Assembly (NCBI GenBank): GCA_002794465.1
Contig: MTSL01000169.1
Location: forward strand, 117,931-181,930
Origin: Paramicrosporidium saccamoebae
Lineage: Eukaryota > Rozellomycota
Direction: 5' to 3'
DNA length: 64,000 nucleotides
This document shows positions 1 to 8,806 of this stretch, piece after piece. Both the position numbers and the translations under genes were made by a program. The first letter of the stretch is position 1. Each line of letters opens with the position of its first letter. The notes below the pieces were generated by a model. The model was not told where the DNA came from, searched no databases, and saw only the letters and a program-made list of their open reading frames with translations.

Positions 1-510
1 ATCCACCGCGCCTCCCGCCCCAGCCGTCCCGATAAGGCCCGCCGTCTTGGATACAAGGCCAAGCAAGGCTACGTCATCTACCGCATCCGCATCCGCCGCG
101 GTGGTCGCAAGCGCCAGGTCCGTAAGGGACAGGTGATGGGAAAGCCCGCCGGACAGGGAGTGAACCAGTTGAAGCCCACTCGTGGACTGCGTGCCTTGGC
201 TGAAGAGCGCGTCGGACGCAAGCTGGGTGGTCTTCGTGTGTTGAACTCATACTGGATCTGCCAAGATGCGACGTTCAAGTACTTTGAGGTGATCCTGGTC
301 GACCCCCATCACAAGGTTATCCGCCGCGATGCTCGCATCAGCTGGATCGCCAAGCCAACCATGAAGCATCGTGAGATGCGTGGTCTGACTGGTGCCGGTA
401 AGAAGAGCCGTGGACTTGGAAAGGGACACAAATTCAACAAGACTCAGGGTGGTTCTCTGCGCAAGAACTGGAAGCGACGCAACACTCTCCAGCTCCACCG
501 CTACCGTTAA
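1..510 (+). CDS. RPL15: 60S ribosomal protein L15 (eL15), 5'-truncated by window edge
   Basis: Structural protein of the large cytosolic ribosomal subunit. The frame is open from base 1 and gives 169 residues ending in the family-typical C-terminus ([12 protein letters not shown]). Internal hallmarks include [20 protein letters not shown] near the start of the visible part, [20 protein letters not shown] in the middle, and the basic [15 protein letters not shown] near the end. eL15 is about 204 residues, so about 35 N-terminal residues lie upstream of the window. Codon use is strongly biased to C/G-ending codons, as expected of a highly expressed gene. An AATAAA follows the stop at 542-547. 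Confidence 0.97.
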   Translation: MHRASRPSRPDKARRLGYKAKQGYVIYRIRIRRGGRKRQVRKGQVMGKPAGQGVNQLKPTRGLRALAEERVGRKLGGLRVLNSYWICQDATFKYFEVILVDPHHKVIRRDARISWIAKPTMKHREMRGLTGAGKKSRGLGKGHKFNKTQGGSLRKNWKRRNTLQLHRYR

Positions 511-541
511 ATACTGTATCCTTTTTAGGCTCTCAGTCTAT

Positions 542-547
542 AATAAA
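542..547 (+). terminator. AATAAA polyadenylation signal of RPL15
   Basis: AATAAA lies 32 bp after the RPL15 stop codon, where a cleavage and polyadenylation signal is expected. Assignment is by position and motif only. Confidence 0.5.
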
Positions 548-780
548 CGCACTTGTGCTACTATCGCGTAGTGGAAGGGAGGGAAGGGGACATTTGTCGG
601 ACGAAAGGGTGTCTTTTTGCATGCCTTTTATGAACGAATTTATTTGACAGGGAACTGGAAGCAGTACTCTTTCCATAGGACCCACAATTATCTCTGCAGT
701 GACTGGCTCGCCTTAATGTCTTTATTGATTGGACAGCTTGGTAGAGCTAATGTTGTTGACCTTTACAGCTGCGCTAGGGT

Positions 781-1755
781 ATGAATGAACATGTCAATCT
801 CGTGACGGAGCTAGCTCGGCTTGCTAGCAATGCTGATGAATTCCAGAAACTCTTACAGGAGGCCTGCAGTGCTCACGGTATCGACCCGATAAAGTGTCTC
901 GCAACATACGTCATGAGGGACAATGTTGCACCTAGCCATGTGTCTGGGATTATTGCTATGCTTGGAAACTACGAGTTTCTCAATGACAGAACATTTTTAG
1001 CAGGGCTGCAAGTAGCTGCCGCTAGCACGATTGCCAAGATGACATTCAAAGAGTTTGAATGTATTCTTTTCAAGGCCAAATTGTTCTATCTTTGTAAAAA
1101 GTTCAACGTTAAATATACACCCGAGCTCCTTTCCGTGGCAAAACGTCAGGATCCCTCTCAAAGCATCCCCTCGGCATGCCCATTTTCCACACGTCGTTCG
1201 CTGGTGGTCGAGCGCCCACCATTAGATATGATACTCGAACTTGACAAAGATACTGTGACAGTGTCCAGCACAGATCCCTTTTTCTTAAAAGTTGCCAGTG
1301 CGACGAATCACTTTGCGATTCTGGATAAGCATTTACTCTTGGATGAGCGTTATCATAGCTCTTTTGGGCCTAGAGACAACCGATATTGCACGGAACGAGT
1401 TACTGCAGTACTGGAGAAAGGCGTGTGTAAAGAACTTGATCGTCTTGCCGGCTACATCAACTTGAATGGTGCCGATATGATTAAATTGGGCATTTTCGAA
1501 TCTATGATACCTTGCGATAAAGCAGCCCAACTATCCCGAGTGGTGCCATTCGTATTTCATATTACTGGGTGTACCGAAGCAATTTCAATCTTGATTCAGT
1601 TTCTTTATGAACTCGGCATTCATCCTGGCCCTGAAAAGGTGAGCCTGTTGATTGAAGAGTCCATCAAACACTCTGATATGAGTGTCCAAGAATTTGTTGA
1701 TCATCTTCGAACCATATATCCCGAATTTTTAAATGCTCCCAGTTGCAAGGCCTAG
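781..1755 (+). CDS. Hypothetical protein, 324 aa
   Basis: I do not recognise this protein. It starts at an ATG and runs 324 codons without an obvious intron. It is mostly alpha-helical in character, with alternating hydrophobic and charged residues, and has no signal peptide or membrane segment. Cysteines are scattered rather than in zinc-binding pairs. The N-terminal half (about residues 1-125) reads like a helical-repeat or scaffold region. After a Pro/Ser-rich linker near residue 130, the C-terminal half reads like a helix-rich domain. The length and helical pattern would fit a scaffold subunit of a complex, but I cannot name one. It sits between RPL15 and a small convergent gene with about 210 bp of spacer on the 3' side. 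Confidence 0.7.
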   Translation: MNEHVNLVTELARLASNADEFQKLLQEACSAHGIDPIKCLATYVMRDNVAPSHVSGIIAMLGNYEFLNDRTFLAGLQVAAASTIAKMTFKEFECILFKAKLFYLCKKFNVKYTPELLSVAKRQDPSQSIPSACPFSTRRSLVVERPPLDMILELDKDTVTVSSTDPFFLKVASATNHFAILDKHLLLDERYHSSFGPRDNRYCTERVTAVLEKGVCKELDRLAGYINLNGADMIKLGIFESMIPCDKAAQLSRVVPFVFHITGCTEAISILIQFLYELGIHPGPEKVSLLIEESIKHSDMSVQEFVDHLRTIYPEFLNAPSCKA

Positions 1756-1963
1756 GATGCTATAATATTGTGAGGTTTGTACTAAAGATTTTTTATTGGG
1801 TTGTTGACCCGTGGCATATTCTTATAGGATCCACTATTGGGATGATAAAAGGCTGTCAATCCGCCGACATGATACGACACGACGCGATGTGATATGGAAT
1901 GGAATGGCATGAACCCGTATTATACTCTCCCATAAACGCTATATTGGTCTATTTACAGATCTT

Positions 1964-2185
1964 TTATCCACGCAACAAAGACTCTAGCTTGTCGATAGAT
2001 TCTTCCATTTCTACTTTTGTCACTGGTTTGCGACTCTTTCTTTTCTTCGAGATGGCTTTTGGTGCTAGTAGTTCTTGCTGCAGATTAACAAACTGCTCGT
2101 CTACTGCCAGCAGCGCCTCCTTCCTCCTATGGTCCTTCTTGGGTTTCCTAATGCCGGCCATCCGAGCCAGCTTACCCATCGTCAT
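1964..2185 (-). CDS. Small basic coiled-coil-like protein, 73 aa
   Basis: A short, lysine/arginine-rich protein of 73 residues starting MTMGKLARMAG. A second in-frame ATG at the third codon (2177-2179) is followed by G, which is a good initiation context. The basic N-terminal third (GIRKPKKDHRRKE), a helical middle and a KKRKSRKP cluster look like a nucleolar or ribosome-assembly factor, but I do not recognise the family. It is divergent from the HYPK-like gene with only 20 bp between the two start codons, so the two would share a promoter. Confidence 0.55.
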   Translation of the reverse strand: MTMGKLARMAGIRKPKKDHRRKEALLAVDEQFVNLQQELLAPKAISKKRKSRKPVTKVEMEESIDKLESLLRG

Positions 2186-2205
2186 GTGCGTACCCTGGCT
2201 GTACC

Positions 2206-2622
2206 ATGTCTGAAGAGGTGCCCGAACGTGCCGAGCACGTTGAAAATGCCGAATACGCTGAAGGCACTGAGCAGGCTGATGAGAAGCAGGTCGGCGTGCA
2301 GGGACGCACGCAGCGTGATATGCAAAATGTAACAGAGCTGGTGGAGGAGCGCACCACGCTGGATATCCGGAGCATTGAACGTGCAGTGGACAAGCTGGTA
2401 AAGATTAGGGAAATGGACAAGAAGACGGAAAGGCCATTTGTGCCCAAGAACAAGCTCGTTGCCGCAGATGTGCAATACTTTATGGAGAAGACGGGCGAGG
2501 ACAAGGGGAAGAGCGAGCAATTTCTGGACGCCGCTGACGGCAATCTCCAAAACGCCTTTGTCTCCTGGCTCAAGACGAATCCTGGCTCCGATTTTGATTC
2601 TCGCTATGGTGTAAAAATATAA
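2206..2622 (+). CDS. HYPK-like NatA-associated protein with UBA-like C-terminus
   Basis: Protein of 138 residues. HYPK binds the NatA N-terminal acetyltransferase at the ribosome and acts as a chaperone-like inhibitor. Here an acidic, disordered N-terminus (residues 1-40) is followed by a helical segment (VTELVEERTTLDIRSIERAV) resembling the region of HYPK that contacts the acetyltransferase. A C-terminal UBA-like segment follows (residues about 82-128), in which KLVAADVQYFMEKT and AADGNLQNAFVSWL match the helix pattern of NAC/HYPK UBA domains. The assignment rests on this arrangement and not on strong identity. A NAC-alpha-like fragment is the main alternative. Confidence 0.55.
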   Translation: MSEEVPERAEHVENAEYAEGTEQADEKQVGVQGRTQRDMQNVTELVEERTTLDIRSIERAVDKLVKIREMDKKTERPFVPKNKLVAADVQYFMEKTGEDKGKSEQFLDAADGNLQNAFVSWLKTNPGSDFDSRYGVKI

Positions 2623-2649
2623 AAGTCTGCAGTTCTATTTTGAGCACAG

Positions 2650-2654
2650 CCAAT
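2650..2654 (+). promoter_or_regulatory. CCAAT box upstream of the CAP-domain gene
   Basis: CCAAT on the coding strand about 80 bp before the ATG at 2733, the classic distance for a HAP/NF-Y site. Several other genes in the window carry one at 40-92 bp. Confidence 0.4.
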
Positions 2655-2732
2655 AGAATCGGCCCAAATGAAACATGTTCCAATTACAATAGAGAACCAT
2701 TATGTTAGTTGGGTTGTAGTAATCATACCAAG

Positions 2733-3722
2733 ATGAATATAATGTTCTTGCTACTCTGCTTGTGGCAAATGGCGCATTCTCAGCTGTTGATTCCACAGTA
2801 TCCCCAGATCAACGGATACAGCGCCCCCTATTACTATGACGGGGCTTACTCACAGGAGGTCAGTGGCACCGAATGGCAATGGCCATTGGATAGCGCTATG
2901 AATGCACGTCCTGTGAGAGACACCCGTCAAGGAGTCATGCGGCCGATTCCACCGATGCAGATGGACCAACAAGTGGTGGGCAGCACTCGCATGGGGCCGT
3001 ATGTCCCGGAAGCGCCCCAGACGCGAATAATCCGAAGGAGAAGGCCTAGGAGCTATCGGCCTTTCGTGCCATTGACCCCGCAAAGGAGGCAGGGTTGGAG
3101 AACCCCACCGGCCGTACAGCAGCTGAACAGTTGTCCCTTTGATCCCCTCTACAAACATCTGCTCGTCATGCTCAATTCTTATCGACGCCAAATGAGGCAG
3201 CCTCCCCTTTGCATGAACGAGAAATTGATGCGTGCCGCCAAGCTACAGAGCGACTTTCAGGCCTTAGCCAAGGTGCCCACACATGCTGGCCCGCGTGAAT
3301 CTAATTTGGGGAGTCTTGAGGATCGCTTACGATGGATGAAATTTAGCACGCCATCCCGTCGGACACCAGTCAATACCAGACCCGAGGCAGAGGAGCTGAT
3401 CTATTACTGGCCAAGCCGGCCGCGGGACCAGAACACAATGCTGAGACTACTACGGGGAGCGATGCGAGCCTGGCAGCAGGACGGTCAGGCGAGAGCGGTG
3501 ATGACTAATTCTCGGTTCCAGTTTTTCGGTTTCGGACTGACCCGTGCCCGCGGGGGAATGTACTTGACAGTAGTGCTGGCAGGGTCTCGATCCGAGGTGT
3601 GTAATCTTTGTCCCGAAGATGGCCAGTCTCCTGCATACAATCCACCACGAGACCGGGATACTTATCCACCCAAGCCTTTTGACGAGGATGGTTGTGGCTC
3701 TAACTATGGCTATCCTTATTAG
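2733..3722 (+). CDS. Secreted CAP/SCP-domain protein
   Basis: A 329-residue extracellular or secretory-pathway protein of the CAP (CRISP/antigen 5/PR-1) superfamily. The frame is open further upstream, but the first ATG is at 2733 and gives a convincing signal peptide (MNIMFLLLCLWQMAHS, residues 1-16). A Pro/Arg/Tyr-rich linker (about residues 20-130) follows. The CAP region from about residue 134 has LLVMLNSYRRQMRQPPLC, NEKLMRAAKLQSDFQA and THAGP. The usual second motif survives weakly (RFQFFGFGLTRARGGMYLTVVLAG), and a cysteine-containing tail ends GYPY. Known CAP members in fungi bind sterols or act outside the cell; the role here is not inferable. A CCAAT box lies about 80 bp upstream of the ATG. 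Confidence 0.8.
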   Translation: MNIMFLLLCLWQMAHSQLLIPQYPQINGYSAPYYYDGAYSQEVSGTEWQWPLDSAMNARPVRDTRQGVMRPIPPMQMDQQVVGSTRMGPYVPEAPQTRIIRRRRPRSYRPFVPLTPQRRQGWRTPPAVQQLNSCPFDPLYKHLLVMLNSYRRQMRQPPLCMNEKLMRAAKLQSDFQALAKVPTHAGPRESNLGSLEDRLRWMKFSTPSRRTPVNTRPEAEELIYYWPSRPRDQNTMLRLLRGAMRAWQQDGQARAVMTNSRFQFFGFGLTRARGGMYLTVVLAGSRSEVCNLCPEDGQSPAYNPPRDRDTYPPKPFDEDGCGSNYGYPY

Positions 3723-3876
3723 CATGAATGCTATAAATAGTACTATGGCAATACCAATATATCATTGTTTTTCTAGTAATTTGGGCAGACTATTGCTTTT
3801 GGGACAGATTTTTACACGAAATATTACTGTTTATGCATGCTATATTAACGGATGGCCATATGTGCAATAGAATGGA

Positions 3877-4577
3877 TTACCATATCTTTTCTTGGGTCGC
3901 ACGATCGGTGAGAGGCACATAGCGCACCGGCAGGGTAGCCTGCTCGCTTACGTTGCCTTCCTCATCTTTTCGGTAAATGATAATCTGCTGCTCAGGTTCC
4001 CATTTACCTACCGGCACAATCAACACTCCCCCTGCCTTTAGCTGACTCAGTAGACGCGCCGGTCGACTTGTAGCGGCAGCCCCCACATGTATCACGTCGT
4101 ATGGGGCCAAGTCCGGATAGCCTTCCCTTCCATCGCCCACCACATAGCGTAACTGACCGCTGTCCAGAAGGTCTTTGTGGTGTCGAGATGTATTCGCTAG
4201 AGCCTGATCCACTAGCTCTGGGATGTGTTCTACACCCACCACCAAATAATCGGCGTCCAGCTTGCCATAGCAGGTCGTCAGATAGCCAGAGCCCGAGCCG
4301 ACATCAAGAATCCGATGGACGCCCGGCGTGAGAACGGAAAGCGAATGTTCCAGCGCATATGCATGCATGTGAGGGGCTGAAATGGTGGCATTGTGACTAA
4401 GCTCTTGCGGGAAATCCGAGTAAGGATCGTGGTTACAATAGTCTCCACGATCAACCTGCAGCATCGTATCCCGAACCCGCTCACTGTGTATCGCATTGGT
4501 TTCTATGAGATTAGTATGTCCTACCAGAGTATACCTTGCAGATAACGGACCAATTCGGCCATTGAAGTGCCATGCAT
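3877..4577 (-). CDS. PCMT1: Protein-L-isoaspartate O-methyltransferase
   Basis: SAM-dependent methylation of L-isoaspartyl residues in aged proteins, starting their repair in the cytosol. There are two exons: 4577-4535 and 4502-3877. The 32-nt intron (4534-4503) starts GTATAC, has a TACTAAT branch site and ends TAG. Splicing yields 222 residues, very close to the usual 227. The N-terminus becomes MHGTSMAELVRYLQ joined to ETNAIHSERV, matching the ELVxNLRxxGIIKSERV start of the family. Diagnostic blocks are DRGDY, ATISAPHMHAYALE, the SAM loop LDVGSGSGYLT (about residue 80), VVGDGREGY and PYDVIHVGAA. Two CCAAT boxes (4638-4642, 4665-4669) lie 61-92 bp upstream. Confidence 0.95.
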
Positions 4578-5340
4578 CGCAATCCGCCGTTTCTGTACGG
4601 CGGAGCAGAGCCAAATAGTCTGTCCGCGCGTGATGAACCAATCAGCTATCCCGTGCGTGTTAAACCAATCAATAATGGTCGGTGCGCCAACTGAGCACTT
4701 TGATCTGAGATGGACTGGACGAATGGCGGAGTCATCACTTCCGAATTGCGAGGTTAGTCATGAGGCTGTTAAACAGTACCCGCGTATCATTGGTGAACCC
4801 GACTCAAATAGCGGGCCCACAAGCTATTCCAATCAAATTAAGGATGGCTGCTTGTAAAAGGGTCACATACTTTAATAAAATTAGTTCGCTCATCAACAAG
4901 ACCGTTTATTAAGACTCCCGATCCGTATAACAAGCGTTTACTCACATGCTCTGTTGGATGGCATTGGCAATACGGTTTCGTACGATACAGCAGATCCCAA
5001 TAGGCTGTGGATCTCTCGCCCCTAGTCCGCAGTTATGTGACGTAGGGGATCGATCGGTTGGGTATTTGACGTAGAGGGTTGATTAGTTGCTGGGTATTTG
5101 AGGACTGAGATGTGTATCCATACTATTCTAGGATTAGCAGTGAACAACCCCCCTTCCNNNNNNNNNNTGTGGTATCATCCCCACTACGCGTCATTTATGC
5201 CATCTCGGAGTAATATTCCAAGAATATTTGAACTGTTATGAGCTAAACCATGCAGCTGTCGGTGAAATCCCAATGGGCAGATTTCCCAATCAACCCCTGA
5301 CTCGATCAAACGTTGGCTGTTTATATGGAAAATCTATGGG
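4578..5340. other. Intergenic spacer with assembly gap and dispersed repeat
   Basis: No convincing gene. The PCMT1-proximal part holds two CCAAT boxes. Bases 5158-5167 are ten Ns, an assembly gap whose true length is unknown. Around 5039-5110 there are two imperfect copies of a GATTGATTAG..GGGTATTTGAGGA motif that recurs upstream of seipin (9841-9890) and as a 52-bp tandem array at 57017-57216. Bases 5126-5190 also resemble 57246-57314. Confidence 0.7.
5158..5167. other. Assembly gap (10 N)
   Basis: Ten undetermined bases inside a repeat-bearing spacer. The repeat may have caused the break, and the real distance is not known. Confidence 0.99.
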
Positions 5341-8300
5341 TTATTCTACAAGCATCTTAGATTCGCTTTCTTTGCGCACAATCCTACCCAAATTGCTCAC
5401 CGGCACACTACCGTCCCGCAGCATTGACCTTTTTACCGTCAGCTCCTTGGTAAACATCAGGATAGTTTCTTTGATTATTGCAACACATTCTTCCTCGTGC
5501 GGGCTCAGCATCTCCCCCCCAAGCTGCTTGTAAATGACAAATTGCACAAAGTCGTTCCAATGCAGTCCCAGCTCGCTGATGAGTTTTAGATCGGAAATGT
5601 TATCAGCACGATAGGCAAGCCAATTGTCAATGTGTAATTGTTGGAACTCAGTGTCCCTTGCTCCCCTAAACCGCTTGTAGCTGGTCCGTTCGGCAAACAG
5701 AAGGAATGACAATGGATCCACAGCAGTCGTCTTGGAAATCAACTTTTGTCCAATGTCCACGAGCTCCTCATAGATGATAAATTCAGGACCCATTCGCGTA
5801 TTTCGACTGGAAATGCCACCATGACTTCGACGACCCCGTTGTTCCAATGCCGCAGTAATATTTCCAGTGCCCAAAACGTGGTTCATTGATCCGCCCACCA
5901 CACTGGCATGGGGGACTCGTCGTAGCTTGTACGAATTCCTCTTTCCACTAGTGATTCCCACGTCAGGATAGAAGCCAGACGTGAGAATAAGTCTCACAAG
6001 CGCATCATTTCCTGAATTCACATCAGCATCACTGCTGCTAACACCAAAGTTGTTGTTCAACTCTCTGAATATCTGTCCACGCGACTCATCCAGACGACGG
6101 AATGCCGGGCGTGAGAAGAGGGATTCATAGGCATACATTTTTGGTCCAAAGTTGTGACCATTTTCCTTCCAGACGCTGAAAATGTCATGGGCAAGTAAAT
6201 GATCACTTGCCAGGCCAGAATGTTGACGAGAATAAAAGTTGTGCAGATCAAACTTTTCGTGCGGCAGACGGGTAGGTCGGAAGATGCGCTGTCCTAGCAA
6301 AGCCACCGACGTCAAAACCGGTCCAAGGCATCCAAAAATCAAAGCGGTAATCAGCATCTTTCCCATCGCCGGATGGATCGGAATGTTGGCGAGAAGACGT
6401 CCTAGTGGAGTCAGTTTCTCGTCTTGATCAATTGCTCCAATGCTCGTCAGTCGTTCCAGTGCAGCCGTCACTGCAAGCTTTTCAGGTGGATCAATAGCAG
6501 TGGCCAGTAACCGAGCCGATGACTGTGTAAATCCCATGGCCTTTAAATTCAAACATACCTCATCCAGTCCAAGTCGTAGGAGCTCGGGTAGGGTCTGGTC
6601 TGGTAGCAGCTTTGCTCTTGCTCGCGAATAGAATCCATAGTATTCTCCCGGCTGACAGCGTCCTGCCCTACCTAGACGTTGCCGGAGATTTGCTTTGCTA
6701 ATCCAACATGGTTCAAGGACATTCATTCTCAATCGCTGATCATAATGCATCACCTTTTGCTTTCCACTGTCAATCACATAGACAACATCGGGGATAGTCA
6801 CACTCGACTCAGCAATGTTTGTGGCTAAAATAATTTTGCATACTCCAGGCGGCGGCCGTCTGAATGCGGCATCGGCTGATCCGATTGGCGAGGTGGAATG
6901 CAGCAGATGAATCTCTACCTGGCTGGCATCCAGTCTCGCAGCCAACAGTGCATTCATCTCGGTAATCTCGTCCCAGCCTGGTAGGAATGTGAGAATTGCC
7001 CCCGATGGCCTGCCATCCACAATTGACTCTATTAATGAAGCAATCAAATCAAACGGAATCTCCTGGAGCTTGTGGTCTTTGATAATAATCCCCGACATTT
7101 CAGGCTCACTCACAGACTCCTCCAATTCGGCCTTGATATAATCCTGAGTATCAGGGCTCATGCGGTCCGTTCGAAGACCAGTGGCTTTTAGCATCGGAAC
7201 AATGTCGTCCAGATAATTCTCCTTGACAGGATGGTTTGTCCCTTCAATGTCCAAAACTCGACCAACCCTGAACCCCGCACTCTCAAAGTAGTTGACAAAT
7301 TTTTTGGATTCCATCGTAGCCGACATTAAAACGACCCTCAAATCAGGACGGGTCTGCAAAATGTTCTTGACTACCAGTAGCAAAATGTCAGTGAACACGT
7401 CACGTTCATGGACTTCATCAAGTACTAGATGCGTCACTGATCGCAAATCCGGTTCTCGTTGTAGTCGTCGCAGCAAAATGCCCGCCGTGCAAAACACTAC
7501 CGAACCATTAACGTTGGAGGACGGCGGTTTAGAGTCGAAGCGCACTGAATAGCCGATGGCAGCGCCTGTTCCTGGATTTGCATTGTCTCTTTCTTCAGCC
7601 ACGCGTTGGGCAACTGTCTTGGCCGCAATACGACGTGGCTGTGTCACCAGTACTGACGGCGCTTTATGATAATGTTCCTTGGCTTGCAAGTAATGCTCTA
7701 GAATGAACTGGGGGAGCTGAGTAGTCTTTCCACTGCCAGTGGCCGCCGAGAGGATTGTCACATTGTTGTGTTCAATGGTATTAATCAGTCGATGGTACAG
7801 GCCCCAAATTGGTAGACGGGAGCCTTCTCTGACAGGAGCGGGCAATGAGTTGATTACTGTCGTAGGAAGGGACCAGAATTCACGACTATTTGACCGCCGT
7901 TCGTTCTGTCTGTCATGAGGATCCTCTTCTGCAGTATTGATTTGGAATACTCCCGTCTCATTCAGAATCTGACAAGTCTGCGCCAGTCGCTTCCGCAGTG
8001 AAGCCGAGATGGATACGGGAATGTACTGCGTCTCCTCCTCCCTCCTTTCCTTCTCACTCAAATATGTCGTAGGACAGTCGAGCGCATTATATAGTCGTTC
8101 TGCAAGATCCAGTCTTGCCATGACTCGGGCGTCCTTTACTCGTATCGATTGACCCACGCCGACTATTCGCCCCAGTCCGTGGTGCGCTTCTTTTAAAAGG
8201 TCATCCCGAACAGGCACCGATAATGCCACTCGGAACAAGCTCTTCGACCCGGGTGGATGTCCCTTTTCTTCCTCAATTTGAACGCTCTCCATGCCCGCAT

Positions 8301-8619
8301 AACGGTCCATGTATGCACTCGACTGATTTGCAGTTGTAAAGCGTTGTTCACCCTCCTCCTCTGGAAGAACACACAATGGCTCGTTGGAAAAGTCGGACAT
8401 CGGAGTGGGCAAGACTGTCAAATCTGGAGGGGCGTTGGGCCGTCGGCGTCGGGGCACAGTCGTTGTGACAGATTCTGTGGAACTCTTAGAGGCTCCTGAC
8501 TTTCTACTCCAACATCTGACAGTATTCGTTAGGGATACACCCAAAATCGAGGTAAGCGGATTGAGTGGACGACCTCCAAAAATACTAGCAATGGCCCTCC
8601 TTCCAATTTGGGCGATCAT
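5341..8619 (-). CDS. DEAH-family RNA helicase (DHX30/DHX36-like, DEVH box), probably mitochondrial
   Basis: ATP-dependent RNA helicase of the DEAH/RHA group, 1092 residues from the first ATG (8619). The open frame extends to 8724 but has no earlier ATG. Motifs in order: I AATGSGKTTQLPQF (about 293), Ia TQPRRIAA, II DEVHERD (about 403), III SAT (about 431), V ATNIAESSVTIP, VI QRLGRAGR (about 651), then winged-helix/ratchet (HA2) and OB-fold regions. The DEVH form and the overall layout resemble DHX30, DHX36 and DHX57. The N-terminus (MIAQIGRRAIASIFGGRPLN, with further Arg/Ser) is positively charged, lacks acidic residues and looks like a mitochondrial presequence, as in DHX30. Mitochondrial location is inference. 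No intron is needed. Confidence 0.9.
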   Translation of the reverse strand: MIAQIGRRAIASIFGGRPLNPLTSILGVSLTNTVRCWSRKSGASKSSTESVTTTVPRRRRPNAPPDLTVLPTPMSDFSNEPLCVLPEEEGEQRFTTANQSSAYMDRYAGMESVQIEEEKGHPPGSKSLFRVALSVPVRDDLLKEAHHGLGRIVGVGQSIRVKDARVMARLDLAERLYNALDCPTTYLSEKERREEETQYIPVSISASLRKRLAQTCQILNETGVFQINTAEEDPHDRQNERRSNSREFWSLPTTVINSLPAPVREGSRLPIWGLYHRLINTIEHNNVTILSAATGSGKTTQLPQFILEHYLQAKEHYHKAPSVLVTQPRRIAAKTVAQRVAEERDNANPGTGAAIGYSVRFDSKPPSSNVNGSVVFCTAGILLRRLQREPDLRSVTHLVLDEVHERDVFTDILLLVVKNILQTRPDLRVVLMSATMESKKFVNYFESAGFRVGRVLDIEGTNHPVKENYLDDIVPMLKATGLRTDRMSPDTQDYIKAELEESVSEPEMSGIIIKDHKLQEIPFDLIASLIESIVDGRPSGAILTFLPGWDEITEMNALLAARLDASQVEIHLLHSTSPIGSADAAFRRPPPGVCKIILATNIAESSVTIPDVVYVIDSGKQKVMHYDQRLRMNVLEPCWISKANLRQRLGRAGRCQPGEYYGFYSRARAKLLPDQTLPELLRLGLDEVCLNLKAMGFTQSSARLLATAIDPPEKLAVTAALERLTSIGAIDQDEKLTPLGRLLANIPIHPAMGKMLITALIFGCLGPVLTSVALLGQRIFRPTRLPHEKFDLHNFYSRQHSGLASDHLLAHDIFSVWKENGHNFGPKMYAYESLFSRPAFRRLDESRGQIFRELNNNFGVSSSDADVNSGNDALVRLILTSGFYPDVGITSGKRNSYKLRRVPHASVVGGSMNHVLGTGNITAALEQRGRRSHGGISSRNTRMGPEFIIYEELVDIGQKLISKTTAVDPLSFLLFAERTSYKRFRGARDTEFQQLHIDNWLAYRADNISDLKLISELGLHWNDFVQFVIYKQLGGEMLSPHEEECVAIIKETILMFTKELTVKRSMLRDGSVPVSNLGRIVRKESESKMLVE

Positions 8620-8704
8620 GAGCACTCTACCCTGGACCCGCGCATATAAGAGGTGAAAGCTACGATTTGGAGGGAAAAGTTGTGATTTAGAGTGGGGAAA
8701 TTCA

Positions 8705-8806
8705 TTCGATATGAATGTGGTCACTATTCGACACGGCAGGATCGTGGGAGTTTATTAGACATGGCATGATCGTGGTCGTTTACTCGATATGATCGTGGTC
8801 AATATC
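8705..8806. repeat. Degenerate ~28-bp tandem repeat across the 3' end of seipin
   Basis: About three to four diverged copies of a TTCGACATGGCAGGATCGTG-like unit followed by GT(C/G)GTTTA. The most complete copies are at 8727-8754 and 8755-8783, with partial copies on each side. The last one runs into the seipin reading frame and encodes part of its Asp/His-rich tail. Confidence 0.6.

Noticed and set aside
2709-2732. Eight extra N-terminal residues on the CAP protein
   Set aside because: That extension would need a TTG start; the ATG at 2733 gives a proper signal peptide. Similar non-ATG extensions were dropped for the helicase, SIN3, GPATCH1, GCV3, PFK, haspin and RPP38-like genes.
4567-4857. 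96-codon plus-strand frame over the PCMT1 start
   Set aside because: Antisense to real coding sequence at its 5' end and compositionally random beyond it.
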